The notes below the pieces were generated by a model. That model did no database searches and had not been told where the DNA came from. It saw only the letters and a list, made by a program, of their open reading frames with translations. From the NCBI GenBank assembly GCA_963765815.1, contig CAVXXT010000008.1:310001-374000 (forward strand): a stretch of DNA of 64,000 nucleotides, written 5' to 3'. The stretch is from DATLNF01 sp963765815. Lineage in GTDB: Bacteria; Actinomycetota; Actinomycetes; BP-191. Of this stretch, positions 7,734-16,643 are shown piece after piece. The translations under genes and the position numbers were made by a program. How positions within the stretch are numbered: position 1 is the stretch's first letter; each line of letters begins with the position of its first letter.

Positions 7734-9071
7734 GTGCGCGTCCGTCCCGCTGTCGCCGTGGCTCTCGTCGCCGTCGGCATCCTCGCGGCGCCGAGCGGAG
7801 CGCACCCCGGGCACGACCGCAACCCACGGGCCATGCACTTCGACCTGCCCAGCCGGGTGACCCCCGACCTGGCCGGCGGGTTCGACCCCGATGTCGCGGT
7901 CGACGGCTTCGGCAACATCGTCGTCACGGCGGCCAAGGACGACGCGATGGCGCTTGTCGCGCCCGACACCACCGCGGTCCCGCCGGTGCGCGCCGCGTCG
8001 TGGCGCTGGGTGTCGGTCGACGAGGGCAAGTCCTGGAAGAACCTGCCCGGGCTGGCCGGCGGCGTCGACAACCTCGTGCCCGGCCTCGAGCCGGACGTGG
8101 CCGTCGACGGCAAGGGCGTCTTCTACGTCGTCGACGGCAGCCGCGTCGACCTCTCGCTCACCGAGTACGACGTCAAGGGCCGCGACCGCATCACCCGCCG
8201 CGACGGCGCCCTGCCGGTCCGACCGACCGCGCGCCTCGACACCAAGCCGTTCGTCGCTGCTCACGGCGACGGGGTCGTCATCGCGATCTCCGCGGCCGAC
8301 CCGATCAACGACCCGGTGGCGATCGGCGACGAGCAGGGCACCGGATTCGGCCCCGGGCGCTACGTCGTCTACGGCTACGACCTGGCCACCACCACCGTCG
8401 AGCCGACCGGCTACCCGCTCAAGGACTCGGTCACCTGCCGGCCGGCGGCCGAGGCGAAGCGCGGGTCGAAGCGCTTCGCCGTCGCCTGTCTCGACGGCAT
8501 GGGCACGGTCTACGCCTACGTCTCCACCGATGACGCGAAGACCTTCCAGCGGTACGCCGTCAGCCGCTACGTCGCCACCGATCCGCGGCCCGGCCACCCG
8601 AGCGTGACCTTCGCCCCTGACGGGACGATGCACATCCTCATCTCCGAAGGCGTCGTGTTCGACGCCGACGGCACGCCGACCGCGACCCGGCTCAAGCTCT
8701 TCTCCTCCAAGGACGGCGCGCGGTGGCGCACGCGGGACGTCACGGACGCCCCGGGCATCTACCGACAGGCGTCGATCAGCGCCGGCCCGGACGGCCGCCT
8801 CGGCGTCGCGGCGTACTACCGGCCCAACACCGACGCGAAGTGGAACGTCGTCGCCGGGTCGTTCCGGCCGACGGAGCGCACGGTCTACCTCACCGCGTTC
8901 GCCCACGACGAGCCGGTCGCCGAGGCGACGGCGAAGGAGCCGCCCGGCTCCTACCTGTCGCTGACCTGGAGCGCGCAGCGCCGCATGCACGTCACGTGGA
9001 CCCGCACCCACGACGCCGCGTCGTCAGGCGTGCTGCACGAGGTCTGGCACTCCCGCTCCCTCGCTTCGTAG
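7734..9071 (+). CDS. Secreted sialidase-like beta-propeller protein
   Basis: 445 aa. The GTG at 7734 follows GAGGTGAAG. A signal peptide ends near PSGA-HPG. Asp-box-like turns (SVDEGKSW, STDDAKTF, SKDGARW) mark a BNR/sialidase-fold propeller. The catalytic Arg triad of true sialidases cannot be confirmed, so the activity may be carbohydrate binding or hydrolysis. There is no C-terminal anchor, so it is probably released. Similar Asp-box architecture recurs in the protein at 18636-20660. Confidence 0.7.
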   Translation: MRVRPAVAVALVAVGILAAPSGAHPGHDRNPRAMHFDLPSRVTPDLAGGFDPDVAVDGFGNIVVTAAKDDAMALVAPDTTAVPPVRAASWRWVSVDEGKSWKNLPGLAGGVDNLVPGLEPDVAVDGKGVFYVVDGSRVDLSLTEYDVKGRDRITRRDGALPVRPTARLDTKPFVAAHGDGVVIAISAADPINDPVAIGDEQGTGFGPGRYVVYGYDLATTTVEPTGYPLKDSVTCRPAAEAKRGSKRFAVACLDGMGTVYAYVSTDDAKTFQRYAVSRYVATDPRPGHPSVTFAPDGTMHILISEGVVFDADGTPTATRLKLFSSKDGARWRTRDVTDAPGIYRQASISAGPDGRLGVAAYYRPNTDAKWNVVAGSFRPTERTVYLTAFAHDEPVAEATAKEPPGSYLSLTWSAQRRMHVTWTRTHDAASSGVLHEVWHSRSLAS

Positions 9072-9082
9072 GCACCTGCCCG

Positions 9083-9150
9083 CACGAAATGCGACCCGGT
9101 CGCATGCCCCGCACGCGATATGTACGAAATGCGACCCGGTCGCGTTTCGT
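9083..9150. repeat. Paired-palindrome element, copy 1
   Basis: Two copies of GCGACCCGGTCGC (9091-9103 and 9131-9143) exactly 40 bp apart. The second is flanked by ACGAAA and TTTCGT, extending the dyad to about 27 bp. It lies between convergent genes, 20 bp after the sialidase-like stop. Confidence 0.8.
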
Positions 9151-9164
9151 CGGTGGCGCGGAGC

Positions 9165-9923
9165 TCACGGGGTGGGGGTGCGAACGACCTTGGTGGCGGA
9201 GGCCTGCTGGCGCGGGGTGACCTGGACCAGGTCGACGTTGACGTGTGACGGGCGAGAGGCGACCCACGCGACGACGTCGGCGATGTCGTCGGCGGTGAGC
9301 GCGTCGACGCCGGCGTACACCGCCGCGGCCCGCGCTGTGTCACCGCTGAACCTCACCAACGAGAACTCCTCGGTCCGCACCATCCCGGGTGCGACCTCGG
9401 TGACGCGGACCGGCTGACCGGCCAGCTCGAGGCGCAGGGTGTCGCGCAGCACCGCCACCGCGTGCTTCGCCGCGACGTAGCCACCGCCGCCCTCGTAGAC
9501 CCAGCGCCCCGCGGTCGACCCGGTCAGGACGACGTGGCCGTCGCCCGACGCGACCAGCGCCGGCAGCAGCGCTGAGACGGTCCGCACGGTGCCGACGACG
9601 TTGACGTCGTACATGCGGGTCCAGTCCTCCGGGTCGGAGGTCGCGACCGGTGAGAGCCCGTACGCCGCCCCGGCGTTGGCGACCAGCAGGTCGCAGCCGC
9701 CGACCTCGTCGGCGAAGGCGCTGACGGAGCCGGCGTCGGTCACGTCGAGCGTGACCGCGCGGATGGCCGGCACGCCGGCGGCCAACGCGTCGAGCCGGTC
9801 ACGGCGGCGGGCCGCGGCGACCACTCGCCAGTCCTCGGCCGCGAGCCGCCGTGCGGTCGCCTCGCCGATCCCGCTGCTCGCGCCGGTGACGACCGCGGTG
9901 CGGCCGCGTCCCGGTCCGCTCAC
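9165..9923 (-). CDS. Short-chain dehydrogenase/reductase
   Basis: 252 aa from the GTG at 9923, which overlaps the stop of the upstream gene by 4 bp (GTGA), indicating translational coupling. The SDR signature is complete: cofactor motif TGASSGIG, VANAG, catalytic Ser in LTGSTAG and YVAAK (Tyr, Lys). NADP preference is likely from the basic cluster AAARRRDR after strand 2. Cytosolic oxidoreductase of unknown substrate. Confidence 0.9.
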   Translation of the reverse strand: MSGPGRGRTAVVTGASSGIGEATARRLAAEDWRVVAAARRRDRLDALAAGVPAIRAVTLDVTDAGSVSAFADEVGGCDLLVANAGAAYGLSPVATSDPEDWTRMYDVNVVGTVRTVSALLPALVASGDGHVVLTGSTAGRWVYEGGGGYVAAKHAVAVLRDTLRLELAGQPVRVTEVAPGMVRTEEFSLVRFSGDTARAAAVYAGVDALTADDIADVVAWVASRPSHVNVDLVQVTPRQQASATKVVRTPTP

Positions 9924-12052
9924 GCCGCGCGGTGCAGCCGGCGCGCGACCCCGACCGTGACGCCGAGGGTGGCGGTGATCAGCAGCAGGGTCGGCGGGAG
10001 CCCGCCGCCGGTCGCCGGGAGCGGGACGGGCGGTGCCGACGGCACGGGGTTGGGCGCGGGCGCCGTCGAGGGACGAGGGGCGGGCACCGGCACGGGCGCC
10101 TTCGGCCCGGCGCCGGCGATCGGCAGTGTCACGGTGGACGCGCCCGCGCCGGTGCCCAGGGTCACGGTCTGGCCGGTGTTGGACGCGACGATGCCGCCGG
10201 CGCTGTTGTTGAACGACACCCGGATCCGGTGCCCGGCCGGGATCGTGTAGTCGGTGTGCATGGACGAGAACGCCACCTGGGTCGCGGTGTTCGGCGTCAT
10301 CGGCGCCCCGCCCGACGGGACGCTGCGCTCGGGGCCCACGTGGACGGAGTCCCGGTAGAAGACGCGCAGCCAGGCGTAGGTGATCGTGTGCGCGTCCGCC
10401 GCTTCCGGGGGGAGCAGTGACCCCTCGGCGCTGGCCTCGTCGTCCGGGGCGTCCGGGCCGAGGTCGGCGATCGTCACGGCGATGCCGGTGTCGGGCCCGG
10501 CTGTGGAGACGGTGAGGTTGAGGTCGAGCTGCCCCGACAGCCGGGTCGCCTTCGCGAACGGCTTCGACACGAAGTGCACCGTCGCCGGGGCACCCTGGGC
10601 GAGCGGGCCGTCGGCGTACGCGACGGTGCCCCCCTCGTCGCCGCCGAGCTCCGGCGACAGGGTGCCTTCGGTCGTCAGCGCGAGCACCTGCTTCGTGCCC
10701 GCCGAGGGGTACGCCGTGTCCGACAGGAAGGTGCCGTCGGCCTGCTGCACCTCGACCTTGGTCCGCGTGGCGCCGGCCTCGACGCCCTTGAGGAACTGCA
10801 GCCACCAGCGGTGGTTGAGCTCGACGAACTTGTCGGGGAACGGCACCGGCATGTTGTGACCGCTCGCGGCACAGGACTCCGCGGTGTCGCAGCGCGGGTC
10901 GGTGTGGTCGGAGTTCATCAGCAGCAGCCGCTTCGGCAGCGCCGGGGGGAGCGCGCTCCACAGGTAGCCGGCGTTGTGCGGCTTCACGTTGAAGTCGAAC
11001 AGCCCGTGGATGACGAACGTCGCGGCGCGGAAGCCGCCCGCGTCCTTGTGGAAGTCGCGCTCGGACCAGAACGCGTCGTCGGCGTCCTGGTAGGGCTTGG
11101 CGTAGCCGACGTCGGTGACCGCGCCGAGGGTCGCGATGCACGCCTTCCGCTCGGCGAGGTGGAACGCGTAGAGCGGGTCGTCGGTGCCGGAGTTGGGCAG
11201 GTCCGCGGCGGCCAGCGCGGCGGTGAACAGCGCCGGCGTCGTCGCGTGGCCGGAGGACTGCACGCCGTTGAAGAAGTGGTAGTCGTACCAGGCGTCGATC
11301 GAGCGGATCGGGATGATCGCGGCCAGCGCCTCCGGGTGGCGTCCGGAGATCGGCGCCTCTGCCGCCGCGCCGTTGGCGATCGTGCCGTCGTAGGAGCCGC
11401 CGGTCATGCCGACCTTGCCGTTGGACCACGGCTGCTCGGCGATGAAGTCGATGACGTCCACGGCGTCGATGACCTCGTCACGGTCGCCGTACTGCTGGCA
11501 GCCGCTGGTGTTGCGCGTGCCGCGCAGGTCCATGCCGACGAAGGCGTAGCCGCGCGGCACGAAGTACTCGTCGTACCACTCGGGGAAAGGCGTCTGGTTG
11601 GGCGTGCAGCCGCTGAGCCCGGGCGCGCCGGGCGACCCGGGCAGCCCGCCGGGCGGCGACTGGTGCGGGCTCTTGCACTGCTCCTTGTAGCCGCGGCCGA
11701 GGGTGTTGAAGTAGGGCGACGACATCATGATCGACGGCACCTTGGCGTCGGTGTCCGGCCGGATCACGTCGATCCACACCGTGTCCGGGCAGGTGGCGAT
11801 GTTGACCGCGGGCATGCAGGTGGGTGGGTTCTTGCGGGTCGGGACCTGGTAGTGCTCGACCACCGCGTCGTCGTAGGAGTGCTTGACCGGGTCGATCGCG
11901 TCGAGGTCCGGGAGCCCGGGCGTCTGCCGGGGCGTGGTCGCGTTGAACTCCTCCCCGATGCCCACGGCGGCGGTGCTCGTCGGCGCGGCGGCGACGCCCG
12001 CGGCGAGCGCGGCGACGGCGGCAAGGCTGAGCAGGCGGCGGAGCGGGCGCAT
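9920..12052 (-). CDS. Secreted CocE/X-Pro dipeptidyl-peptidase (S15)-type hydrolase with LPXTG anchor
   Basis: 710 aa. The signal peptide ends near AAPTSTAA. The alpha/beta-hydrolase domain has the S15/CocE nucleophile elbow GMTGGSYDGTIAN, with Asp and His expected later (VIHGLFDFNV, NSDHTDPR region). The C-terminal half has the jelly-roll typical of this family (about residues 455-640; YDIPAGHRIRV-type motif seen as YTIPAGHRIRV). A Pro-rich spacer leads to LPATGGG, a TM helix and RRLHRAA, a sortase signal. Probably a wall-anchored peptidase or ester hydrolase. Confidence 0.85.
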   Translation of the reverse strand: MRPLRRLLSLAAVAALAAGVAAAPTSTAAVGIGEEFNATTPRQTPGLPDLDAIDPVKHSYDDAVVEHYQVPTRKNPPTCMPAVNIATCPDTVWIDVIRPDTDAKVPSIMMSSPYFNTLGRGYKEQCKSPHQSPPGGLPGSPGAPGLSGCTPNQTPFPEWYDEYFVPRGYAFVGMDLRGTRNTSGCQQYGDRDEVIDAVDVIDFIAEQPWSNGKVGMTGGSYDGTIANGAAAEAPISGRHPEALAAIIPIRSIDAWYDYHFFNGVQSSGHATTPALFTAALAAADLPNSGTDDPLYAFHLAERKACIATLGAVTDVGYAKPYQDADDAFWSERDFHKDAGGFRAATFVIHGLFDFNVKPHNAGYLWSALPPALPKRLLLMNSDHTDPRCDTAESCAASGHNMPVPFPDKFVELNHRWWLQFLKGVEAGATRTKVEVQQADGTFLSDTAYPSAGTKQVLALTTEGTLSPELGGDEGGTVAYADGPLAQGAPATVHFVSKPFAKATRLSGQLDLNLTVSTAGPDTGIAVTIADLGPDAPDDEASAEGSLLPPEAADAHTITYAWLRVFYRDSVHVGPERSVPSGGAPMTPNTATQVAFSSMHTDYTIPAGHRIRVSFNNSAGGIVASNTGQTVTLGTGAGASTVTLPIAGAGPKAPVPVPAPRPSTAPAPNPVPSAPPVPLPATGGGLPPTLLLITATLGVTVGVARRLHRAA

Positions 12053-12158
12053 CGGACCTCGATCGTCTCGGGCTGGGAGTCCTGCTGTGTCCGGTTCGCC
12101 GGGTTCGCTCGCGCTCCTGCCGCGCGGGTCGACTCGTGACCTGTCGACCTGTCTGCGG

Positions 12159-12641
12159 TCAGGAGGCGGGCACGCGCTCCAGGGTCGCCGACAGGTGCGA
12201 CTGCAGGGGGTGGCCGACCGCGGCCATGTCCACGGCGTACATCAGCCGGCCCTCGACCAGCCCGAAGAGCCGGGTGAGCCCGGTGACCTCCTTGGCCGAC
12301 GCGGTGCGTACGACGATGTCGGTGGTCAGCTCGACCTTGGTCCCGGTGAGCGTCCCGACGTAGATCTCCGCGACCCCGGTCGGGTGCGCCATGACCACCT
12401 CGAGGGTGCCGTCGGGCTGGGGTCGCCAGAAGCCCGCCTCCGCGTGCGACGGGGCACCGGTGTCGAGCAGCCAGGTCCGCTGCGTGTAGTGCAGGACCGG
12501 CCTGCCGGTGTGGGAGAAGGTGACCTCCTCGCCGTACCGGAAGTCGTCCAGGCCCGGGTAGCCGCCGACGCCTTCCCCGCGCCAGGTGCCGAGCAGGAAC
12601 GCGAGCGGCAGCAGGGCGGGATGCAGATCGGGGCCGGCCAT
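12159..12641 (-). CDS. Nitrobindin-like heme-binding beta-barrel protein
   Basis: 160 aa. The N-terminal LLGTWRGEGVGGYP matches the GxWxGxG signature of the nitrobindin/DUF1794 (THAP4-like) family, ten-stranded barrels that bind ferric heme and isomerise peroxynitrite. Candidate heme His residues are in SHTGRPVLHYTQRTW and near the C-terminus (VGHPLQSHLSATLE). No signal peptide. A -10-like TAGCAT lies exactly 7 bp before the ATG, so it is likely leaderless. Confidence 0.85.
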   Translation of the reverse strand: MAGPDLHPALLPLAFLLGTWRGEGVGGYPGLDDFRYGEEVTFSHTGRPVLHYTQRTWLLDTGAPSHAEAGFWRPQPDGTLEVVMAHPTGVAEIYVGTLTGTKVELTTDIVVRTASAKEVTGLTRLFGLVEGRLMYAVDMAAVGHPLQSHLSATLERVPAS

Positions 12642-12648
12642 GCCCTAG

Positions 12649-12654
12649 ATGCTA
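12649..12654 (-). promoter_or_regulatory. -10-like TAGCAT, leaderless spacing
   Basis: On the minus strand, TAGCAT is followed by 7 bases and the ATG of the nitrobindin gene. Confidence 0.5.
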
Positions 12655-12692
12655 GGACGCGGCCGACCCCGACTGCGCGGCGGGCGGTGCAG

Positions 12693-13454
12693 CTAGGCGG
12701 TGGCGGCGCCGTTGCGGGCGGTGCGGCCCAGCTCGGTGATGACGGCGCCGGCGGCGATCGTCATGACGCCGAGGAAGATCAGCGTCCGCGTGCTCGAGCC
12801 GGTGAACGGCAGCGTGACGTCCTGCAGGGTCGGCGCCGCGGACACGGTGGCGGCGGGCCGGGTGATCCGCACGCCGGCGACCTGGGCGGCCGGGCGGACC
12901 GGAGCCGCGGCGACGGCGGTGAGGACGCGCGGCGCGGGACGCAGGGCCGGCGCGACGGCGGGGGCGGGCGCGACGACGGGGGCGGCCGCGGCCACCGGGG
13001 CCGGCGCGGGCGCCGGCAGCGGAGCGCTGATCGCCCGCGGTGCCACGACGACGTCGGCGGTCACCGTGGCGGGCTTCTTCGGCTTGCGGCCGCACCAGCC
13101 GTTGTTGTCGTCCTCGCGGTCGTCGTCGTTGCCGCAGCCGTTGTTGCCGTCGGTGCCGGGGCCGGTCTTGTCGTTGTTGTCCAGGCCGCGGTCCATGCCG
13201 ACGCCGTCCTGGTCGGGCGTGCTCGGGCTCTTGCCGCGGTAGCCGCCGGTCGCGTTGGTCGCGTCGGCCTTGACCGGCGCGCCGCCGGTGCTGCCGTGGT
13301 CGTCCGGCTCGGCGTCGGGGCCGTGCGCCGCCTGGGCGGTCGCGGCGTTGCCGCTGGCGTTGTCGCTGTCGGCGTACGCCGGGGTGCCGAGCACAGCTGC
13401 GAGGGCCAGCGCGCTGACGGCGGTGGCGCTGCGGCGGAGAGTGGTGCGGGTCAT
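12693..13454 (-). CDS. Secreted Ala/Pro-rich LPXTG surface protein
   Basis: 253 aa. The signal peptide ends near TPAYA-DSD. An Asp/Asn/Gly-rich segment (DGNNGCGNDDDREDDNNGWC) contains a Cys pair and could bind cations. It is followed by a long Ala/Pro/Val-rich stalk (about residues 140-205), then LPFTGSS, a hydrophobic helix and RTARNGAATA: a sortase motif. No enzymatic domain. Likely a structural or adhesive cell-wall protein. Confidence 0.75.
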   Translation of the reverse strand: MTRTTLRRSATAVSALALAAVLGTPAYADSDNASGNAATAQAAHGPDAEPDDHGSTGGAPVKADATNATGGYRGKSPSTPDQDGVGMDRGLDNNDKTGPGTDGNNGCGNDDDREDDNNGWCGRKPKKPATVTADVVVAPRAISAPLPAPAPAPVAAAAPVVAPAPAVAPALRPAPRVLTAVAAAPVRPAAQVAGVRITRPAATVSAAPTLQDVTLPFTGSSTRTLIFLGVMTIAAGAVITELGRTARNGAATA

Positions 13455-13798
13455 CTCGTGCTCCCGTCCGAGGTGTCGGATGTCTGGGGGGACATCCGGC
13501 GTACGTCGTCCGGGCCGGTCTCGCCACTAGCTCCCCGCACGGTCTAGGCGACCGGGTTTTCTCCGTGCGCCCGAAGGCGTCGGTGAGGACCGTGCGGATC
13601 AGTGCTTCCCTTTTCGCGGCGGATGGTGCCCTCACGCTGCGTGGTCAAACCATGACAGATCGTAGTTTTCGTCGGAAACGCGATTCGGCCCCTCCCGACT
13701 GCTCCACTCGGCGTAGTCGTCGCCGGAGCGGGAACGTCTGCGGTCGCCGTACGGTTGCACCCCTACGCGCGCCCTCGCGCGCGAGGTCAGGAGGTCGG
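13455..13798. other. Intergenic region upstream of mshA
   Basis: 344 bp separating divergent genes. The left part carries a small dyad (TCCGG repeats around 13494-13524). A short AT-richer patch with GTTTTCGTCGGAAAC lies near 13668. TACGGT at 13750-13755 could be a -10 for mshA. No convincing gene is present: the open frame through it is Arg-rich and has no codon pattern. Confidence 0.5.
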
Positions 13799-15112
13799 GT
13801 GGCGGCGCGGTCCCGGGTGCGGAGCATCGCCGGGCTGCGCCGTGTCGCGACGCTGTCGGTCCACACCTCCCCGCTCGATCAGCCCGGCACCGGCGACGCC
13901 GGCGGCATGAACGTCTACGTCGTCGAGGTCTCGCGCCGGCTCGCCGCGCTCGGCATCGAGGTCGACATCTTCACCAGGACGACCAGCTCCGCGCTGCCGC
14001 CGGTCGTCGAGCTCGAGCCGGGCATCACCGTCCGGCACATCACCGCAGGACCGTTCGAGGGTCTGGGCAAGGACGACCTGCCCGCCCAGCTCTGCGCTTT
14101 CACCTCCGGCGTGCTGCGGGCCGAGGCGGTGCGCGAGCCCGGCTACTACGACCTGATCCACTCGCACTACTGGCTCTCCGGGCAGGTCGGCTGGCTGGCC
14201 TCGGAGCGGTGGGGCGTGCCGCTGGTGCACACCTTCCACACGCTGGCCCGGGTCAAGAACGCCGCGCTGGCGGTGGGCGACGACCCCGAGCCCGCGGCGC
14301 GCGTCATCGGCGAGGAGCAGGTCGTCGAGGCGGCCACCCGGCTCATCGCCTCGACCGCCGACGAGGCTGACGAGCTGGTGTCGCTCTACGACGCACGGCC
14401 CGAGCAGGTCTGCACGATCGCTCCCGGTGTCGACCTCGACCGCTTCCGGCCGAGCGGCCTCGGCGCCGCCGCGGACAAGGCGGCGGTCGGCCTGGCCCCC
14501 GACGCCGTGCTGCTGCTCTTCGTCGGGCGGATCCAGCCGCTCAAGGCGCCGGACGTGCTGCTGCGCGCCGCGGCGCTGCTGCTCGCGCGCGACCCGTCGC
14601 TGCGCGATCGGCTCGTCGTCGGCGTCGTCGGCGGCCCGTCCGGAAGCGGGACGAAGGATCCGGAGAACCTGGCCGAGCTGGCCCGCGACCTCGGCATCGC
14701 CGACGTCGTCCGGTTCGAGGAGCCCGCGGGGCAGGACCGGCTCGTCGACTACTACCGGGCCGCTGACGTCGTCGTCGTGCCGAGCTACAACGAGTCGTTC
14801 GGCCTGGTGGCGCTCGAGGCGCAGGCCTGTGCGACGCCGGTCGTCGCAGCGCGGGTCGGCGGGCTGCGCACCGCGATCGCTGACGGTGTCTCCGGCGTAC
14901 TGGTCGACGGGCACGACCCGGCCGACTACGCCGAGGTGATCGGCTCGCTGCTCGCGGCGCCGGACCGGCGTACGGCGATGGGGGAGGCGGGCGCGGTGCA
15001 CGCGGCGAGGTTCGGCTGGGCCGCGACCGCCGACGGCATCCTCGCGGCCTACGGCGAGGCGCTCGCCGAGCACCAGGCGCTGACCGGCGGACGTCAGGGC
15101 TTCGCGCTGTGA
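13799..15112 (+). CDS. mshA: D-inositol-3-phosphate glycosyltransferase (mycothiol synthesis)
   Basis: 437 aa from the GTG at 13799, with CAGGAGGTCGG upstream. A GT-B, GT4-family enzyme that transfers GlcNAc from UDP-GlcNAc to inositol-3-phosphate, the first step of mycothiol synthesis. Signatures are the N-terminal LDQPGTGDAGGMNVYV, HSHYWLSG, HTFHTLARVKN, FVGRIQPLKAPD and the sugar-nucleotide motif YNESFGLVALEAQACATPV. The ybjN-like gene overlaps its stop by 4 bp, as in the mycobacterial Rv0486-Rv0487 order. Confidence 0.95.
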   Translation: MAARSRVRSIAGLRRVATLSVHTSPLDQPGTGDAGGMNVYVVEVSRRLAALGIEVDIFTRTTSSALPPVVELEPGITVRHITAGPFEGLGKDDLPAQLCAFTSGVLRAEAVREPGYYDLIHSHYWLSGQVGWLASERWGVPLVHTFHTLARVKNAALAVGDDPEPAARVIGEEQVVEAATRLIASTADEADELVSLYDARPEQVCTIAPGVDLDRFRPSGLGAAADKAAVGLAPDAVLLLFVGRIQPLKAPDVLLRAAALLLARDPSLRDRLVVGVVGGPSGSGTKDPENLAELARDLGIADVVRFEEPAGQDRLVDYYRAADVVVVPSYNESFGLVALEAQACATPVVAARVGGLRTAIADGVSGVLVDGHDPADYAEVIGSLLAAPDRRTAMGEAGAVHAARFGWAATADGILAAYGEALAEHQALTGGRQGFAL

Positions 15113-15606
15113 CGTCAGCCGCGGAGCTCGACCGGCTGGACGGCGTCATCCGCGCCGCGCTCGACGACCTCGGCCTCACCTACGAGCGCACCGCGCCCGG
15201 CTCGTTCCTCGTCACGCTCGTCGGCGAGCACCGGCTCAAGACCATGACCTGGCTCGTCGTCGGCGACCACTCGCTGCGGGCCGAGGCGTTCTTCATGCGC
15301 AAGCCGGACGAGAACGAGGGGGAGACCTACCGCTTCCTCATGCAGCGCAACGCGCGGATGTACGCCGTCGCGTTCTCCTGCGACCTGCTCGGCGACGTGT
15401 TCCTCAGCGGGCGGGTGCCGCTCGGCGGGATCACCGCGGAGGAGGTCGACCGGCTGCTCGGCTGCGTGCTGGAGTACTCCGACGGCACGTTCGACGCGGC
15501 CGTGCAGCTCGGCTTCTCGACATCGATCGAGAAGGAGCGCGCGTGGCGCGCCAAGCGCGCCGCCGAGGGCGAGCAGCTCGCCCCCAACCCCCTGCTCGAT
15601 GGCTGA
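15109..15606 (+). CDS. YbjN domain protein
   Basis: 165 aa from the GTG at 15109, overlapping the mshA stop (GTGA). The YbjN fold (type III secretion chaperone-like) is indicated by TWLVVGDHSLRAEAFFMRKP and YRFLMQRNARMYAVAFSCD. The partner of mshA in many actinobacteria (Rv0487 in M. tuberculosis), whose biochemical role is not established. Cytosolic. Translational coupling with mshA suggests a related role. Confidence 0.85.
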   Translation: MTSAAELDRLDGVIRAALDDLGLTYERTAPGSFLVTLVGEHRLKTMTWLVVGDHSLRAEAFFMRKPDENEGETYRFLMQRNARMYAVAFSCDLLGDVFLSGRVPLGGITAEEVDRLLGCVLEYSDGTFDAAVQLGFSTSIEKERAWRAKRAAEGEQLAPNPLLDG

Positions 15607-15615
15607 GCAGCAGCC

Positions 15616-15684
15616 GCACGAAACGCGACCCGGTCGCAAAACTTGCATTCCTGCGCACGGCCTGCGACCCGGTCGCACTTCTGT
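15616..15684. repeat. Paired-palindrome element, copy 2
   Basis: GCGACCCGGTCGC at 15625-15637 and 15664-15676 (39-bp period), the first preceded by CACGAAAC. It sits between the convergent ybjN-like and gpmA genes. Confidence 0.8.
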
Positions 15685-15693
15685 GGGGTCGGA

Positions 15694-16524
15694 TCAGGCG
15701 TCGGCGGTGTCGTCGGGCTCGGAGTCGGTGCCCATCTCCGGTACGCCGGCCGGCGCCGCGCTCTGCTCCTCGGGCGCGCGGCCCTGCGCCGCGACCGCCG
15801 CGGCCGCCGCCTCCGCCGCCGCCACGTCGCCGAGGTAGCCGGACGAGACCGGCTTCATGCGCTCGTCGAGGGTGTAGACCAGCGGGATGCCGGTCGGGAT
15901 GTTCAGCGCGGCGATGTCGCCGTCGGCGATCGCGTCGAGGTGCTTCACCAGCGCGCGCAGGGAGTTGCCGTGCGCCGCGACCAGGACGGTGTGCCCGTAG
16001 GACAGGTCCGGCACGATCGCGTCGTACCAGTAGGGGAGCAGTCGCACGACGACGTCGGCCAGGCACTCGGTCGCGGGCAGCAGATCCGGCGGCAGCGCCT
16101 GGTAGCGCGGGTCGAAGCGGGGGTGGCGCTCGTCGTCGAGGTCGAGCGCCGGCGGCGGGACGTCGTAGGACCGGCGCCACGCGTGGAACTGCTCGTCGCC
16201 GAACTTCGCGAGGGTCTCCGCCTTGTCGAGGCCCTGCAGCGCGCCGTAGTGCCGCTCGTTGAGCCGCCACGAACGCTTGACCGGCACCCACAGGTGGTCG
16301 GCCTCCTCGAGCGCGAGGTTCGCCGTTCGGATCGCGCGCTTCTGCAGCGACGTGTGGACCACGCCGACCTCGATCTTCGACTCGGCGAGCAGCCGGCCGG
16401 CCGCGCGGGCCTGCGTCTCTCCGTCTTCGGTGAGGTCGACGTCGTGCCAGCCGGTGAAGCGGTTCTCGCGGTTCCAGACGCTCTCGCCGTGGCGAAGCAG
16501 GACCAGGGTGGAGGTGGGGGCCAT
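15694..16524 (-). CDS. gpmA: 2,3-bisphosphoglycerate-dependent phosphoglycerate mutase
   Basis: 276 aa from the ATG at 16524. Interconverts 3- and 2-phosphoglycerate through a phospho-His: LLRHGESVWNRENRFTGW holds the catalytic His, HTSLQKRAIRT the phosphate-binding Arg region, RSWRLNERHYGALQG the Glu loop and VAAHGNSLRAL the second His. The C-terminal tail of about 40 residues is Ala/Glu-rich and acidic, longer than in most homologues. A leaderless-type TACGCT lies 7 bp upstream. It is next to senX3-regX3, as in mycobacteria. Confidence 0.95.
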   Translation of the reverse strand: MAPTSTLVLLRHGESVWNRENRFTGWHDVDLTEDGETQARAAGRLLAESKIEVGVVHTSLQKRAIRTANLALEEADHLWVPVKRSWRLNERHYGALQGLDKAETLAKFGDEQFHAWRRSYDVPPPALDLDDERHPRFDPRYQALPPDLLPATECLADVVVRLLPYWYDAIVPDLSYGHTVLVAAHGNSLRALVKHLDAIADGDIAALNIPTGIPLVYTLDERMKPVSSGYLGDVAAAEAAAAAVAAQGRAPEEQSAAPAGVPEMGTDSEPDDTADA

Positions 16525-16531
16525 GCCGCGC

Positions 16532-16537
16532 AGCGTA
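16532..16537 (-). promoter_or_regulatory. -10-like TACGCT, leaderless spacing
   Basis: On the minus strand, TACGCT is followed by 7 bases and the ATG of gpmA, without a Shine-Dalgarno. Confidence 0.5.
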
Positions 16538-16630
16538 GTGCGCGCGCGCGATCGCGACTGCGCGACGAACCCTCGGTGAACAGCGGGTGTACTCGTCTCG
16601 TGCGCGGTCACGGCGCGCTCGGCCGCGCCC

Positions 16631-16636
16631 TACCAT
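16631..16636 (+). promoter_or_regulatory. -10-like TACCAT, leaderless spacing
   Basis: TACCAT precedes the senX3 GTG (16644) by exactly 7 bp. Confidence 0.5.
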
Positions 16637-16643
16637 CGAGGGT

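Noticed and set aside
9083..9150. Paired palindromes as a CRISPR array
   Set aside because: Only two repeat units per locus, the repeats are palindromic 13-mers and no cas genes are present.
9165..11429. A 754-residue leftward frame covering the SDR gene and half of the CocE-type gene
   Set aside because: The upstream two thirds are the Arg/Gly-rich alternate frame of the CocE-type gene; the SDR starts at the GTG at 9923.
13565..13798. N-terminal extension of MshA
   Set aside because: The added residues are Arg-rich without domain pattern, and a strong Shine-Dalgarno precedes the GTG at 13799.
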